Shown: positions 54,765-64,000 of the stretch, piece by piece
Layout: every line of letters starts with the position of its first letter
How positions within the stretch are numbered: the first letter of the stretch is position 1
Source of the DNA: Bradyrhizobium canariense
Lineage (GTDB): Bacteria > Pseudomonadota > Alphaproteobacteria > Rhizobiales > Xanthobacteraceae
NCBI RefSeq assembly: GCF_018130465.1
Contig: NZ_JAFCKJ010000001.1
Coordinates: forward strand, 744,001 to 808,000
Reading direction: 5' to 3'
DNA length: 64,000 nt
The notes under the pieces: generated by a model
Seen by the model: the letters and a program-made list of their open reading frames with translations, nothing else
Told to the model about the DNA's origin: nothing
Database searches by the model: none
Made by a program: the position numbers and the translations under genes

Positions 54765-55614
54765 AGTCGGCACCGGCCCTCGCGGAGGGCTTTCCCGATC
54801 TGTCGGGGATGCGGATCGCGCGCGAGCCGCACTGGTTTCGCTGGCTCAGCGCAGCGCTGATCGTTCTTGTGCTCGCATTGATCGTGCGCGCCTTTGCGGG
54901 CGGTCAGATCGAATGGTCCTATGTCAGCCGCTTCCTGACCGCGAAGGTCATCCTCGAAGGCATCGTCAACACCATGGTGATGGCGGTGCTGGCGATGGCG
55001 CTCGGCATTTTCCTCGGCGTGGTCGTCGCGATCATGCGGCTGTCGCCCAACCCGGTGCTGAAGACGGTCGCCGCCGGCTACACCTGGTTGTTCCGCGGCA
55101 CGCCGCTGATCCTGCAACTGCTGCTGTGGTTCAATCTTGCGCTGGTGTTTCCGACCATCGGCATTCCCGGCCTGTGGAGCGCACGTGCCGTCGACGTCAT
55201 GACGCCGTTCCTTGCCGCGCTGCTCGGGCTCGGCATCAACCAGGGTGCCTATACGTCGGAAGTGATGCGCGCCGGCATGCTGTCGGTCGATATCGGGCAA
55301 TATGAGGCGGCGCAGGCGATCGGCATGGGACGCTTGCGTGCGCTGCGCCGGATCGTCCTGCCGCAGGCGATGCGGGTGGTGATCCCGCCGCTCGGCAACG
55401 AGTTCATCGGCATGGTGAAGGCGACCTCGCTCGCCAGCGTCATCCAGTATCCGGAACTGTTGCACAACGCCGAAAATATCTACTACGCCAATTCGCGCGT
55501 GATCGAGCTCCTGATCGTCGCCGGGCTCTGGTACCTGCTCGTCGTCTCGATCCTGACGCCGCTCCAGATGCTGCTCGAACGTCGTTTTGCGCGCGGCACA
55601 TTGCAGTTTGCGCG

Positions 55615-55618
<4 letters not shown>
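54761..55618 (+). CDS. Polar amino-acid ABC transporter, permease
   Basis: These 285 residues have about five membrane helices and the HisM/GlnP-type EAA loop ([20 protein letters not shown]). [19 protein letters not shown] is a family hallmark. A single permease means it probably acts as a homodimer. It overlaps the binding-protein gene before (ATGA) and the ATPase after (ATGA), so it is tightly coupled. Confidence 0.95.
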
Positions 55619-56379
<761 letters not shown>

Positions 56380-56393
56380 ATGGGGGCGTATCG

Positions 56394-57209
56394 ATGAAGA
56401 GACTTTTGGTTACGGCAGCACTCGTTGGCGCCATGAGCGCTCCGGTCATGGCGATCGAGCTGCCGGCGGAGATCGCCAAGCGCGGCAGCATCAAGGTCGC
56501 GCTGGTGCCGAACTATCCGCCGATGGAGTTCCGCGATCCCGCCACCAACGCGTTGTCCGGCTTCGACGTCGATCTCGGCGAGGCCATCGGCCGCAAGCTC
56601 GGCGTCAAGATCGAATGGCAGGAGACCAGTTTTGCCGAGTTCATGCCGTCGATCTCGACCGGGCGGGTGGACGCCATCCTGTCCGGCTTCACGGACTATG
56701 CCAGCCGGCACGAGATCGCGTCCTTCGTCGATTATCTGCGCAGCGGTCCGCAGTTCTTCGTGCAGCAGTCGCGCAAGGCGGAGTTCAAGGACGCGACATC
56801 GCTCTGCGGCAAGAAGGTCGGCGCCAGCCGCCGCACCATGTTCCCGGCGCAGATCGCGGCCTGGAGCGAGAAGAATTGCGGCACCAATCCGATCCAGTTC
56901 GTCGGCACCGACGGCTCGGCCGACGCCCGCACCCAGCTCAGGCAGGGCCGCATCGATGCCGCCGCCCAGGGCAACGAGACGCTGCCCTACATCATGGACC
57001 TCGAGCCCGGCACCTATGCGGCGGTGGGCGAGCCCCTCGCGCAGCAATTCACCGGCATCGCTCTGCCGGTCAAGGAAAAGGCGCTGCAGCAAGCCATGCT
57101 GGAGGCGGTCGATGCGCTCATCGCGGACGGCACGTATCGTACGCTGCTTGCCAAGTGGAAACTGACTGACAACGCACTCGAAAAGGCGACGATCAATGCT
57201 GGACAGTAA
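56394..57209 (+). CDS. Polar amino-acid ABC transporter, substrate-binding protein 2
   Basis: This 271-residue paralogue of the protein at 53940 has a signal peptide (MKRLLVTAALVGAMSAPVMA), then YPPMEFRDPATNALSGFDVD and DYASRHEIASFVDYLRSGPQ. With a single permease/ATPase pair nearby, the two binding proteins probably share that transporter and widen its substrates. The end overlaps the deacetylase-like gene by 14 bases. Confidence 0.94.
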   Translation: MKRLLVTAALVGAMSAPVMAIELPAEIAKRGSIKVALVPNYPPMEFRDPATNALSGFDVDLGEAIGRKLGVKIEWQETSFAEFMPSISTGRVDAILSGFTDYASRHEIASFVDYLRSGPQFFVQQSRKAEFKDATSLCGKKVGASRRTMFPAQIAAWSEKNCGTNPIQFVGTDGSADARTQLRQGRIDAAAQGNETLPYIMDLEPGTYAAVGEPLAQQFTGIALPVKEKALQQAMLEAVDALIADGTYRTLLAKWKLTDNALEKATINAGQ

Positions 57210-58080
57210 GGCACTCCAGAGCATTCCACTCGTTCCGGCCAACACGGCGGATCCTGCGCCGGAATACCCCTGGCCGAAACCGTACAACTCGGCGATGTTC
57301 CTGTCGTTCGACGTGGACGCGGAGAGCGCCTGGACCAGCAAGGACGCGGTGCACGCGCAGCGGCTCATCACCATGAGCTATGGCGGCTATGAGGCGCGCG
57401 TCGGCACGCCGAAACTCCTGGAACTGCTCGACCAGCTCGATCTCAAGGCGACCTTCTTCGTCACGGGATGGTCGGTCGACGCGCATCCGGCGATGGCGGA
57501 ATCCATCCTCAAGGCCGGTCACGAGATCGGCCATCACGGCTATCACCATCTGCTGCCCGATCCCGGCGATCCCTGGATCGAGGACGAGCTTGAGCGCGGT
57601 TTCGAGGCGCTCAGGCGCCGGCTTGGCGTCAAGCCGACCGGCTATCGCGCGCCTTACGGCGAGTTCACCGAGGAACTGCGGGTGGCGTTGGTGCGCCACG
57701 GCATCGTCTACACCTCCTCGTTTCGCGACGACGTGCGGCCCTATCGCCATCGTCTCGCAGACGGCAAGCCGGGTACGATCGAGCTGCCGGTGACCGCGAG
57801 CTATGACGACTGGATGCACGGCCTGTCCGCGCGCTTCAGTCCGCGCTCGATTTTCCCCAAGGAGCATGTGCTTTCGATCTGGAAGGACGAGCTCGACGAA
57901 ACCAGAGACTGGGGCGCGATGGTGACGACCGTCCTGCATCCGCAATGCAGCGGCCGACCAATGCGGCTGCGCCTGCTGCGTGAGTTCCTGACCTACGCAA
58001 AGTCGTGCCCGGATGTCTGGATCACGACCGGTGAGAAGATCGCGGCCAACTTCCTGCGCCACGAGGCCGGCAAAAGTTGA
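57196..58080 (+). CDS. Polysaccharide-deacetylase-fold hydrolase, possible imidase/hydantoinase
   Basis: This 294-residue cytoplasmic protein (no signal) has NodB-homology motifs: MFLSFDVDAE (metal Asp), GHEIGHHGYHHLLPDPGDPW (metal His), YRAPYGEFTEELR and later SIFPKEHVLSIWKDELDETR. True sugar deacetylases are usually exported, but PuuE allantoinase and cyclic imide hydrolases share this fold without export. Those families also have similar length. Linked carbamoylase and racemase suggest it opens a hydantoin or imide ring. This is inference from fold and context. Confidence 0.82.
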   Translation: MLDSKALQSIPLVPANTADPAPEYPWPKPYNSAMFLSFDVDAESAWTSKDAVHAQRLITMSYGGYEARVGTPKLLELLDQLDLKATFFVTGWSVDAHPAMAESILKAGHEIGHHGYHHLLPDPGDPWIEDELERGFEALRRRLGVKPTGYRAPYGEFTEELRVALVRHGIVYTSSFRDDVRPYRHRLADGKPGTIELPVTASYDDWMHGLSARFSPRSIFPKEHVLSIWKDELDETRDWGAMVTTVLHPQCSGRPMRLRLLREFLTYAKSCPDVWITTGEKIAANFLRHEAGKS

Positions 58081-58088
58081 GCCGTGCT

Positions 58089-58739
58089 ATGACCCGCATC
58101 CTCGTCATCAACCCCAACTCCTCCGCATCGGTGACGGCGGCGATCGACGACGCCGTCGCGCCGCTGCGCATCGCCGGCGGACCTGAAATCGAGGTCGTCG
58201 GCCTTGCCGAGGGGCCGCCCGGCATCAGCTCGCAGCGCGATGCCGACAGCGTCGTGATGCCGCTCGTCAATCGTGTGTCGCGCGACGATGCGGATGCCTT
58301 CGTGCTCGCCTGCTTCAGCGATCCCGGCCTGCATGCGGTGCGCGAGGCGGCCGGTGGGCGCCCGGTGATGGGCATCGCCGAGTGCGGCATATTTCGTGCG
58401 TTGATGCTGGGCGAACGCTTTGGCGTCATTGCGCTGTCGCCGTCGAGCATCCGCCGCCAGCAGCGCATGGCGCGGGTGATGGGCGTCGACAGTCGTTATG
58501 CCGGAAGCTGGTCGGTCGGTGCGAGCGCGGCGGAGACGGCAGGCGCGGACATCCGGGGCCGGTTGATCGAAGCCGGCCGCGCGCTGGTCACGCAATGCCG
58601 CGCCGATGTGGTGGTGATGGGCTGCGCCGGCATGGCCTCGCATCGCGCGGCGATCGCGGATGCCATCGGCGTTCCCGTGGTCGAGCCGGCGCAGCAGGCG
58701 GTGGCCGCTGCGATCGGTGCCGTCTTGTTGAATATCTGA
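58089..58739 (+). CDS. Asp/Glu/hydantoin racemase family protein
   Basis: This 216-residue enzyme has twin cysteines in FVLACFSDPG and VVMGCAGM, the two-base pair of cofactor-free racemases. The start MTRILVINPNSS is typical of hydantoin racemase (HyuE/HyuA-type). ATG 58089 is chosen; a TTG overlapping the previous stop would add four residues. Racemising hydantoins would feed both enantiomers into a D-specific path, consistent with the carbamoylase at 52948. Confidence 0.9.
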   Translation: MTRILVINPNSSASVTAAIDDAVAPLRIAGGPEIEVVGLAEGPPGISSQRDADSVVMPLVNRVSRDDADAFVLACFSDPGLHAVREAAGGRPVMGIAECGIFRALMLGERFGVIALSPSSIRRQQRMARVMGVDSRYAGSWSVGASAAETAGADIRGRLIEAGRALVTQCRADVVVMGCAGMASHRAAIADAIGVPVVEPAQQAVAAAIGAVLLNI

Positions 58740-58781
58740 AACGCCAATGCTGCAGTTCGATCTCTTCAGGAGCTCCTTGTA

Positions 58782-60365
58782 ATGCCCGTCTCCCGCCGCT
58801 CCCTGTTGAAAGCCGCAGCCGCCGTACCGGCGCTGTCATTCCCGGGCATCCTGCGCGCCGAATCCCAGACCACGTTACGCTTCATTCCCGTCATCGACCT
58901 CGCCTTCGTCGACCCCATCTATTCCACGGCGCAGGTGTCGCGAAACCACGGCTTCATGGTCTACGACACGCTCTACGGCATGAGCTCCTCCCTGCAAGTC
59001 TCGCCGCAGATGCTGTCGGGCCACGTCGTCTCCGGCGACGGGCTGCAATGGGACCTCAGCTTGCGCGACGGCCTGTTCTGGCACGACGGCGAGCGCGTAC
59101 TCGCCCGCGACTGCGTCGCGAGCATCCGCCGCTGGGCCGCGCGCGACGGCTTTGGCGGCGAGCTGATGGAGGCGACCGACGAGCTGTCGGCCGCTGACGA
59201 CCGCACCATCCGCTTCCGCCTCAAACGTCCGTTCCCGCTGCTGCCGCAGGCGCTCGGCAAGGCCGCGATCAACGCCTGCTTCATGATGCCGGAGCGGCTG
59301 GCGAGCCAGGATCCGTTCAAGCCGCTGACCGAAGTGATCGGCAGCGGCCCGTTCCGCTATCTCGCCGACGAGCGCGTGCAGGGCGCGCGCAATGCCTACG
59401 CCAAGTTCGAGCGCTATCAGCCGCGCACCGACGGCAAGCCGGATTGGACCGCGGGTCCGAAGATCGTGCATTACGACCGCGTGGTCTGGACCACCACGCC
59501 GGATGCCGGCACCGGCGTCGCCGCGCTGCAGACCGGCGAGCAGGACTGGCAGGAGACCACGCCGCACGACCTGCTGCCGATCATCAAGGCTGCCGGCGAC
59601 ATCGAGACGCGCATCCTCGATCCCCGGGGCTATGCCTGCATGCTGCGCCTCAATCATCTGCAGCCGCCGTTCGACAACCCTGCCGTTCGCCGCGCGCTCC
59701 TGGGGGCGATCGATCAATCCGCCTTCATGACCGCGGTGGCCGGTACCGATCCGAACTTCCAGGTATCCCCGATCGGCTATTTCGCGCCGAATACGCCGAT
59801 GGCGAGCGAGGTCGGCCTCGATGTGTTCCGCGGCCCGCGCGACTACGCCAAGGTGAAAGCCGATCTCAAGGCCGCCGGCTACAATGGCGAGAAGATAGTG
59901 GTGCTCGTCCCCACCAACTCACTGGCGCAGAAGCCGCTTGGCGAGATCGCGGTCGACTCACTGCGCAAGGCCGGCATGAACGTCGAATATGCCGGGCTCG
60001 ATTTTGCCGTCGTGTTGCAGCGTCAGCTCAAGAAGGACCCGATAGGACAGGGCGGCTGGAGCGCCGCGGTCGGCAACTGGCAGGGCATCGACTGGCTCAA
60101 TCCGGCCGGCAACACCAACATCCGTGGCGAGGGCAAGGTCGCCGGCTGGTATGCGAGCGAGAAGATGGCCGGCCTGCGCAGCCAGTGGCTGGCGGCCTCC
60201 GAGCTCGCGGAGCAGCAGCGCATCTGCCGTGAGATCCAGGCGGTGGCTTTCCAGGAAATTCCTTATATTCCGATCGGCCTGTATAAGCAGCCGACCGCCT
60301 ATCGCAAAGCCATCACCGGCATTCTCGACGGCACCGCCGTCTTCTGGAATGTACGCCCCGCATGA
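58782..60365 (+). CDS. Family 5 ABC substrate-binding protein, Tat signal
   Basis: This 527-residue SBP_bac_5 (DppA/OppA type) protein has a twin-arginine signal (MPVSRRSLLKAAAAVPALSF). Conserved stretches are DGLFWHDGERVLARDCVASI, PFDNPAVRRALLGAIDQSAF and WQGIDWLNPAGNTN. No permease or ATPase of that type is next to it, so it may use a distant transporter. Its stop overlaps the next gene (ATGA). Substrates of this family include peptides and small heterocycles. Confidence 0.92.
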   Translation: MPVSRRSLLKAAAAVPALSFPGILRAESQTTLRFIPVIDLAFVDPIYSTAQVSRNHGFMVYDTLYGMSSSLQVSPQMLSGHVVSGDGLQWDLSLRDGLFWHDGERVLARDCVASIRRWAARDGFGGELMEATDELSAADDRTIRFRLKRPFPLLPQALGKAAINACFMMPERLASQDPFKPLTEVIGSGPFRYLADERVQGARNAYAKFERYQPRTDGKPDWTAGPKIVHYDRVVWTTTPDAGTGVAALQTGEQDWQETTPHDLLPIIKAAGDIETRILDPRGYACMLRLNHLQPPFDNPAVRRALLGAIDQSAFMTAVAGTDPNFQVSPIGYFAPNTPMASEVGLDVFRGPRDYAKVKADLKAAGYNGEKIVVLVPTNSLAQKPLGEIAVDSLRKAGMNVEYAGLDFAVVLQRQLKKDPIGQGGWSAAVGNWQGIDWLNPAGNTNIRGEGKVAGWYASEKMAGLRSQWLAASELAEQQRICREIQAVAFQEIPYIPIGLYKQPTAYRKAITGILDGTAVFWNVRPA

Positions 60366-61735
60366 GCACGATCGCAATCTTCGGCAGCTATGTGCTGTCA
60401 CGCAAGGACGGCGCGCAGGACGTGTTGCGCGACCATTGGGTTCTGGTCGAAGGCAAGACCATCGCCGCGGTGACGCGCGACAAGCCGCGCGCGGATCAAA
60501 CTTACGACCGTCCCGGCCGCTTCGTGCTGCCGGGCTTGTTGAACCTGCACAATCACTGCTTCTCTGAAGCGGTGGCGCGCAGCCACACCGAGGACGGCAA
60601 CGGCCGCAAGAACAACCAGAGCATTGTCTACACGGTGCTTCTGCCGCTGACCAAGCGCGGCGCCGATCTGCTGTCGGCGGAAGAGCGCATGGCGGTCGCG
60701 CGGCTCGGCATTCTTCAACTCCTGAAGGGCGGCGCCACCACGGTGATGGAGCCGTTCCGGAACTCGATCCCGGAGATGTTCGACGCCGCCGAGGAGATGG
60801 GCATCCGTTTCTACGGCGCGCCCTATCTGTTCTCGACGTCGGACGCCAAGGCCGGCCCGGACGGCGTTGTGCACTATTCCGGCGATGACGGCACCGCCGA
60901 CATGGCGACCTGGGATGCGCTCTACCAGCGCTGGAATAATCGTGGCGACGGTCGCATCGGCGTTGCGATGAGTCCGCATGCCACCGACACCTGCGGCCCC
61001 GATCTGTTGAAGGCCTGCGCCGCGCGGGCGCGCGAGCTTGGCGTGCCGATCACGACGCATATGGCGCAGAGCCGCGCCGAGGTCGAAACCATCGGCAAGC
61101 GCTATGGCGGCCGCACGCCGGCGCAATATCTCGACTGGCTGGGCCTGCTGGCGCCCGATCTGATGGCGGCGCACTGCATGTTCAGCACCGACGACGATCT
61201 CAAGCTGATGGCCGCGCGCGGCATGACGGTTCTCAACTGCCCGCGCGTATTCGCGCGCGCCGGCGTCACTGCCGCGTTCAGCCGGTTTGCGGAGCACGGC
61301 GTTCGCACCGTGGTCGGCACCGACGGCTACAACATGGACCTGCTCGGCGAGCTCAATGCCGCCTCGTTGATCTCCAAGATCACCTCAGCACGCGCCGATG
61401 TCGCGAATTCGCCCGAGCTGATCGAGGCGAACACGGCGGTTGCCGCCGATGTCATCAAGCGGCCCGACCTCGGCCGCATCGAGCCCGGCGCGACCGCCGA
61501 CCTCACTGTGGTCGATCTCACTCATCCGCATCTTCAGCCGCTGTTCGACCCGCGCCGTGCGCTGATCGCGCTCGCCAATCGCGCCAATATCGATCAGGTC
61601 GTGGTCGACGGCCGCGTGCTGGTCGATGCCGGCCGTTATCTCGGTGCTGACGAGGCAGCGATCACAGCTGCCGGGACCGCTGCGATCGGCAAGATCTGGG
61701 ATCTGCCGGAGGCGCAGGCTGCGTTCAACGGCTGA
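60362..61735 (+). CDS. Amidohydrolase of the AtzA/TrzN/guanine-deaminase type
   Basis: These 457 residues form the metal-dependent barrel of COG0402. Metal ligands are in LPGLLNLHNHCFSEA (HxH), THMAQSRAEVE (His) and TVVGTDGYNMD (Asp), with SPHATDTC and AHCMFS around the site. Enzymes of this group remove amino or chloro groups from triazines, guanine, SAH and similar rings. It is unlikely to be a classical hydantoinase, which has a carboxylated Lys and different motifs. It overlaps the SBP gene (ATGA) and its end overlaps the LysR gene by 11 bases. Confidence 0.9.
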   Translation: MSTIAIFGSYVLSRKDGAQDVLRDHWVLVEGKTIAAVTRDKPRADQTYDRPGRFVLPGLLNLHNHCFSEAVARSHTEDGNGRKNNQSIVYTVLLPLTKRGADLLSAEERMAVARLGILQLLKGGATTVMEPFRNSIPEMFDAAEEMGIRFYGAPYLFSTSDAKAGPDGVVHYSGDDGTADMATWDALYQRWNNRGDGRIGVAMSPHATDTCGPDLLKACAARARELGVPITTHMAQSRAEVETIGKRYGGRTPAQYLDWLGLLAPDLMAAHCMFSTDDDLKLMAARGMTVLNCPRVFARAGVTAAFSRFAEHGVRTVVGTDGYNMDLLGELNAASLISKITSARADVANSPELIEANTAVAADVIKRPDLGRIEPGATADLTVVDLTHPHLQPLFDPRRALIALANRANIDQVVVDGRVLVDAGRYLGADEAAITAAGTAAIGKIWDLPEAQAAFNG

Positions 61736-62651
61736 GGGCTGGCTCGTCGAATTCGGCGAGCGCCTTGCGCATGGTCTCGACCAGATCCAGCGCCACCGGC
61801 GAGGGGCTGCGCTGCGCCGGAAAGACCGCTGAGAATTCGAAGTCGATGCGGGGCAGGAAGCGGCGCACGACGACGCCGCGGGTGGAAAATTCCTGCGCGG
61901 TGAAGGGATCGCAGATCGCGACCCCGAGCCCCGACGACACCATGCCGCACATGATCTCCGACAGCGCGGTCTCGACCCGCAGCACGCGGCGGACATCGTG
62001 ACGATGGAAGATCTGGTCGACGAGGTGACGGCTCGACGAGCCCGCCGACAACGAGATGAAGGTCTCGCCCTCGAAGTCGTGCGGCTCCAAAACTTCCTTT
62101 TCCGCGAGGCGATGACCTGTCGGCAGCACGGCGACGCGCGCCGGCGCCGGCAGCTTCTGGCTAGGAAGGCCCGAATGCGCGATCGGCACCTCGGCAAAGC
62201 CGACGTCGCACTGGTTGTTCAGCACCCAATCGACCACGATCGGCGAGATCACGCCGAAGAAGGCAAGGTTGAGGTTCGGCCGCTCCTTCAGGAAGTGACC
62301 GGTGAGCCGCGGCAGATAGCCGTTCGACAATGCTGGAAGTGCTGCGATCCGGAGCGAGCCGGTGCGGCGGCCGCGAATTTCTTCCGCCGCCGCGCTGATG
62401 CGTTCGAGGCCGACGAAGGAACGCTCCACTTCAGTATAGAGCGCCATCGCCGCGGCGGTCGGCACGAGGCCTGTGCCGCGCCGCTCGAACAGCTCCATCT
62501 TCAGCAGCGCCTGGAGGTCGCGCAGCAACCGGCTGACTGCCGGCTGCGTCACCTTCATCAGCGCCGCCGCCTCAGTCACGCTGCCCGTCAGCATGGTTGC
62601 CCGGAAGGCCTCCACCTGCCGCGAATTGATCCGCGCCATCCCGAATTCCAT
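61725..62651 (-). CDS. LysR-type transcriptional regulator
   Basis: This 308-residue protein has the winged helix (INSRQVEAFRATMLTGSVTE, VTQPAVSRLLRDLQALL) and a large effector domain (VDWVLNNQCDVGFAEVPIAH, LPTGHRLAEKEVLEPHDFEG). It converges on the amidohydrolase gene and is divergent from the PotD-like binding-protein gene across 260 bases, so it likely controls that side. I see no clear T-N11-A site that decides this. Confidence 0.92.
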   Translation of the reverse strand: MEFGMARINSRQVEAFRATMLTGSVTEAAALMKVTQPAVSRLLRDLQALLKMELFERRGTGLVPTAAAMALYTEVERSFVGLERISAAAEEIRGRRTGSLRIAALPALSNGYLPRLTGHFLKERPNLNLAFFGVISPIVVDWVLNNQCDVGFAEVPIAHSGLPSQKLPAPARVAVLPTGHRLAEKEVLEPHDFEGETFISLSAGSSSRHLVDQIFHRHDVRRVLRVETALSEIMCGMVSSGLGVAICDPFTAQEFSTRGVVVRRFLPRIDFEFSAVFPAQRSPSPVALDLVETMRKALAEFDEPALSR

Positions 62652-62911
62652 TCATAACATTTAGGCATGCAGACGGTGCCATTATTCATTGGACGATGGA
62701 AGCCAGAGTTTGCGATCTTTTTCATCAGGACTGGAGACAGCCCGCTTTTTCGGCAGATTGGAGGAGTTCAAACCTCCGGATCGCGCCAAAATCCGCCGAG
62801 CAGGGGCCGGAGCCCTGGTTGGAGAGGGATTTGCGCGGAAGGAAATGCGGAAGGCTCAGCCAAAGAGACTCGTCGGCACGTCACCTCATCCCGGTATGGA
62901 GATCGGACCAC

Positions 62912-63946
62912 ATGAAGACTTTTCGCCTTCTGACAGCGGTCGGCATCGCGGCTCTCATTGCCGCCCCGTCGGTCGCCACGGCCCAGCAAAAGACGCTCTA
63001 TGTCGCCGGCTATGGCGGCTCGTTCGAGAAGACCATCCGCGACGAGGTGATCCCGACCTTCGAGAAGGAGAACGGCGTCAAGGTCGAGTACGTCGCCGGC
63101 AACTCCACCGACACGCTGGCAAAGCTCCAGGCGCAAAAGGGCAACCAGCAGATCGACGTCGCCATCGTCGATGACGGCCCGATGTACCAGGCGATCCAGC
63201 TCGGCTTCTGCGGCAAGCTCGACAGCCTGCCGACCGATCTCTACGACACCGCCCGCTTCAAGGACGATCGCGCGGTCGCGATCGGCATCGTCGCGACCGG
63301 CCTGATGTACAACACCAAAGTGTTTGCGGAGAAGGGCTGGGCGCCGCCGACCTCCTGGAACGATTTGAAGGACACGAAATACGCCAAGCAGCTCGTGATC
63401 CCGCCGATCAACAACACCTATGGCCTCGAAGCGCTGGTGATGCTGTCGAAGATGAACGGCGGCGGCGAGTCCAATGTCGATTCCGGCTTCAAGATCTTCA
63501 AGGAGCAGATCAATCCGAACGTGCTCGCCTATGAGCCGTCGCCGGGCAAGATGACCGAGCTGTTTCAGTCCGGCCAGGCCGTGATCGCGGTGTGGGGCAC
63601 CGGCCGCGTGCAGAGCTTTGCCAATACCGGCTTCCCCGTCGACTTCGTCTATCCGAAGGAAGGCGCCGCGACGTTGCTGACGACGGCGTGTCCGATCACC
63701 AAGCCGAACGCCTCGCCGCTCGCGTCGAGCTTCATCAAGATGCTGCTCGACCCAAAAATCCAGCTCGTGTTGCTGAAGGACTATGGCTATGGCCCGGTGT
63801 TGAAATCGCTGGTGGTCCCGCCGGAGCTCGGCAAGATGGCGCCGATCGGCGAGCGCGCCGCAAAGCTGTATAATCCGGACTGGACCGTCATCAACGAGAA
63901 GCGCGAGGAATGGACCAAGCGCTGGAATCGCGAGGTCGAGCGCTGA
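62912..63946 (+). CDS. Spermidine/putrescine-type ABC substrate-binding protein (PotD/ThiB family)
   Basis: This 344-residue SBP_bac_6/8-like protein has the signal peptide MKTFRLLTAVGIAALIAAPS. Visible parts are LYVAGYGGSFEKTIRDEVIP, QIDVAIVDDGPMYQAIQLGF, GWAPPTSWNDLKD and LFQSGQAVIAVWGTGRVQSF. This is the PotD branch for polyamines or small cations. It heads a second transporter with the partial gene after it. ATG 62912 fits the signal peptide. Confidence 0.93.
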   Translation: MKTFRLLTAVGIAALIAAPSVATAQQKTLYVAGYGGSFEKTIRDEVIPTFEKENGVKVEYVAGNSTDTLAKLQAQKGNQQIDVAIVDDGPMYQAIQLGFCGKLDSLPTDLYDTARFKDDRAVAIGIVATGLMYNTKVFAEKGWAPPTSWNDLKDTKYAKQLVIPPINNTYGLEALVMLSKMNGGGESNVDSGFKIFKEQINPNVLAYEPSPGKMTELFQSGQAVIAVWGTGRVQSFANTGFPVDFVYPKEGAATLLTTACPITKPNASPLASSFIKMLLDPKIQLVLLKDYGYGPVLKSLVVPPELGKMAPIGERAAKLYNPDWTVINEKREEWTKRWNREVER

Positions 63947-63969
63947 TCGGCCATACCGGAGACAGTGCG

Positions 63970-64000
63970 ATGGCCTATCTCGAACTCGAAGGGGTTGCCA
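63970..64000 (+). CDS. Partial gene, probable ABC transporter ATPase (PotA-like)
   Basis: The window ends ten codons into a frame starting ATG 63970 (MAYLELEGVA), 23 bases after the binding-protein stop codon. Polyamine-type transporter ATPases commonly start this way and follow the binding-protein gene. The call depends on context; the body is outside the window. Confidence 0.6.
   Translation, partial: MAYLELEGVA

Noticed and set aside
57196-58080. Chitooligosaccharide deacetylase NodB
   Set aside because: No other nod genes and no nod box are seen; the neighbours act on amino acids and cyclic amides.

Overview
The window looks like chromosomal DNA of a slow-growing, high-GC alphaproteobacterium, most likely Bradyrhizobium or a close relative. 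The evidence is RcdA (DUF1465), the alphaproteobacterial small families DUF1192 and DUF4164, ZapA followed by a 6S RNA and 5-formyl-THF cyclo-ligase, a tkt-gap-pgk-fba cluster, two FixK/FNR-type boxes, and several families of palindromic intergenic repeats typical of this lineage. No phage, insertion sequence, CRISPR array, rRNA or tRNA was seen. Species assignment is inference.

Layout. 0-6 kb: a membrane PAS-GGDEF-EAL protein, a quinone oxidoreductase, DUF1192, a terminator with a possible sRNA, rcdA and rpmE. 6-13 kb: an ABC exporter, two GNAT acetyltransferases, two small proteins, a TolQ/MotA-like plus OmpA-like envelope pair, and a cyclopropane-synthase-like methyltransferase. 13-21 kb: an autotransporter and an RND efflux pair. 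21-32 kb: an AAA ATPase, an inositol-monophosphatase homologue, a Sel1 protein, a thiE-like gene, and the carbon-metabolism cluster (class I and class II fructose-bisphosphate aldolases, pgk, gap, tkt). 32-35 kb: DUF4164, zapA, 6S RNA, 5-formyl-THF cyclo-ligase and a YmdB-type phosphoesterase. 35-39 kb: a molybdenum hydroxylase with [2Fe-2S] and triheme cytochrome c subunits. 39-41 kb: four small proteins around two FixK-type boxes. 41-45 kb: two soluble chemoreceptor-like proteins, one with a PilZ domain. 45-51 kb: yebC, ruvC-ruvA-(4-TM protein)-ruvB, a Tat-type phosphoesterase, ybgC and DUF1348. 51-64 kb: a catabolic/transport locus.

The most interesting locus is 51.1-61.7 kb. A LysR gene diverges from a run of nine plus-strand genes. 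They encode an N-carbamoyl-D-amino-acid-hydrolase-like nitrilase, a polar amino-acid ABC transporter with two paralogous binding proteins, a polysaccharide-deacetylase-fold hydrolase, a hydantoin/Asp/Glu racemase, a Tat-exported family 5 binding protein and an AtzA/TrzN-type amidohydrolase. A second LysR gene converges on its end. I read this as a salvage pathway for hydantoins, cyclic imides or related ring compounds in which the ring-opening enzyme is probably the deacetylase-fold protein. No classical hydantoinase gene is present.

Many genes are translationally coupled: ATGA or GTGA overlaps occur at ruvC-ruvA-orf-ruvB, DUF4164-zapA, the amino-acid ABC genes, and the cytochrome/molybdoprotein pair. 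Several genes use GTG or TTG starts. Where an upstream ATG gave a longer frame, I chose the start with a Shine-Dalgarno sequence, the expected signal peptide or the family's usual N-terminus.
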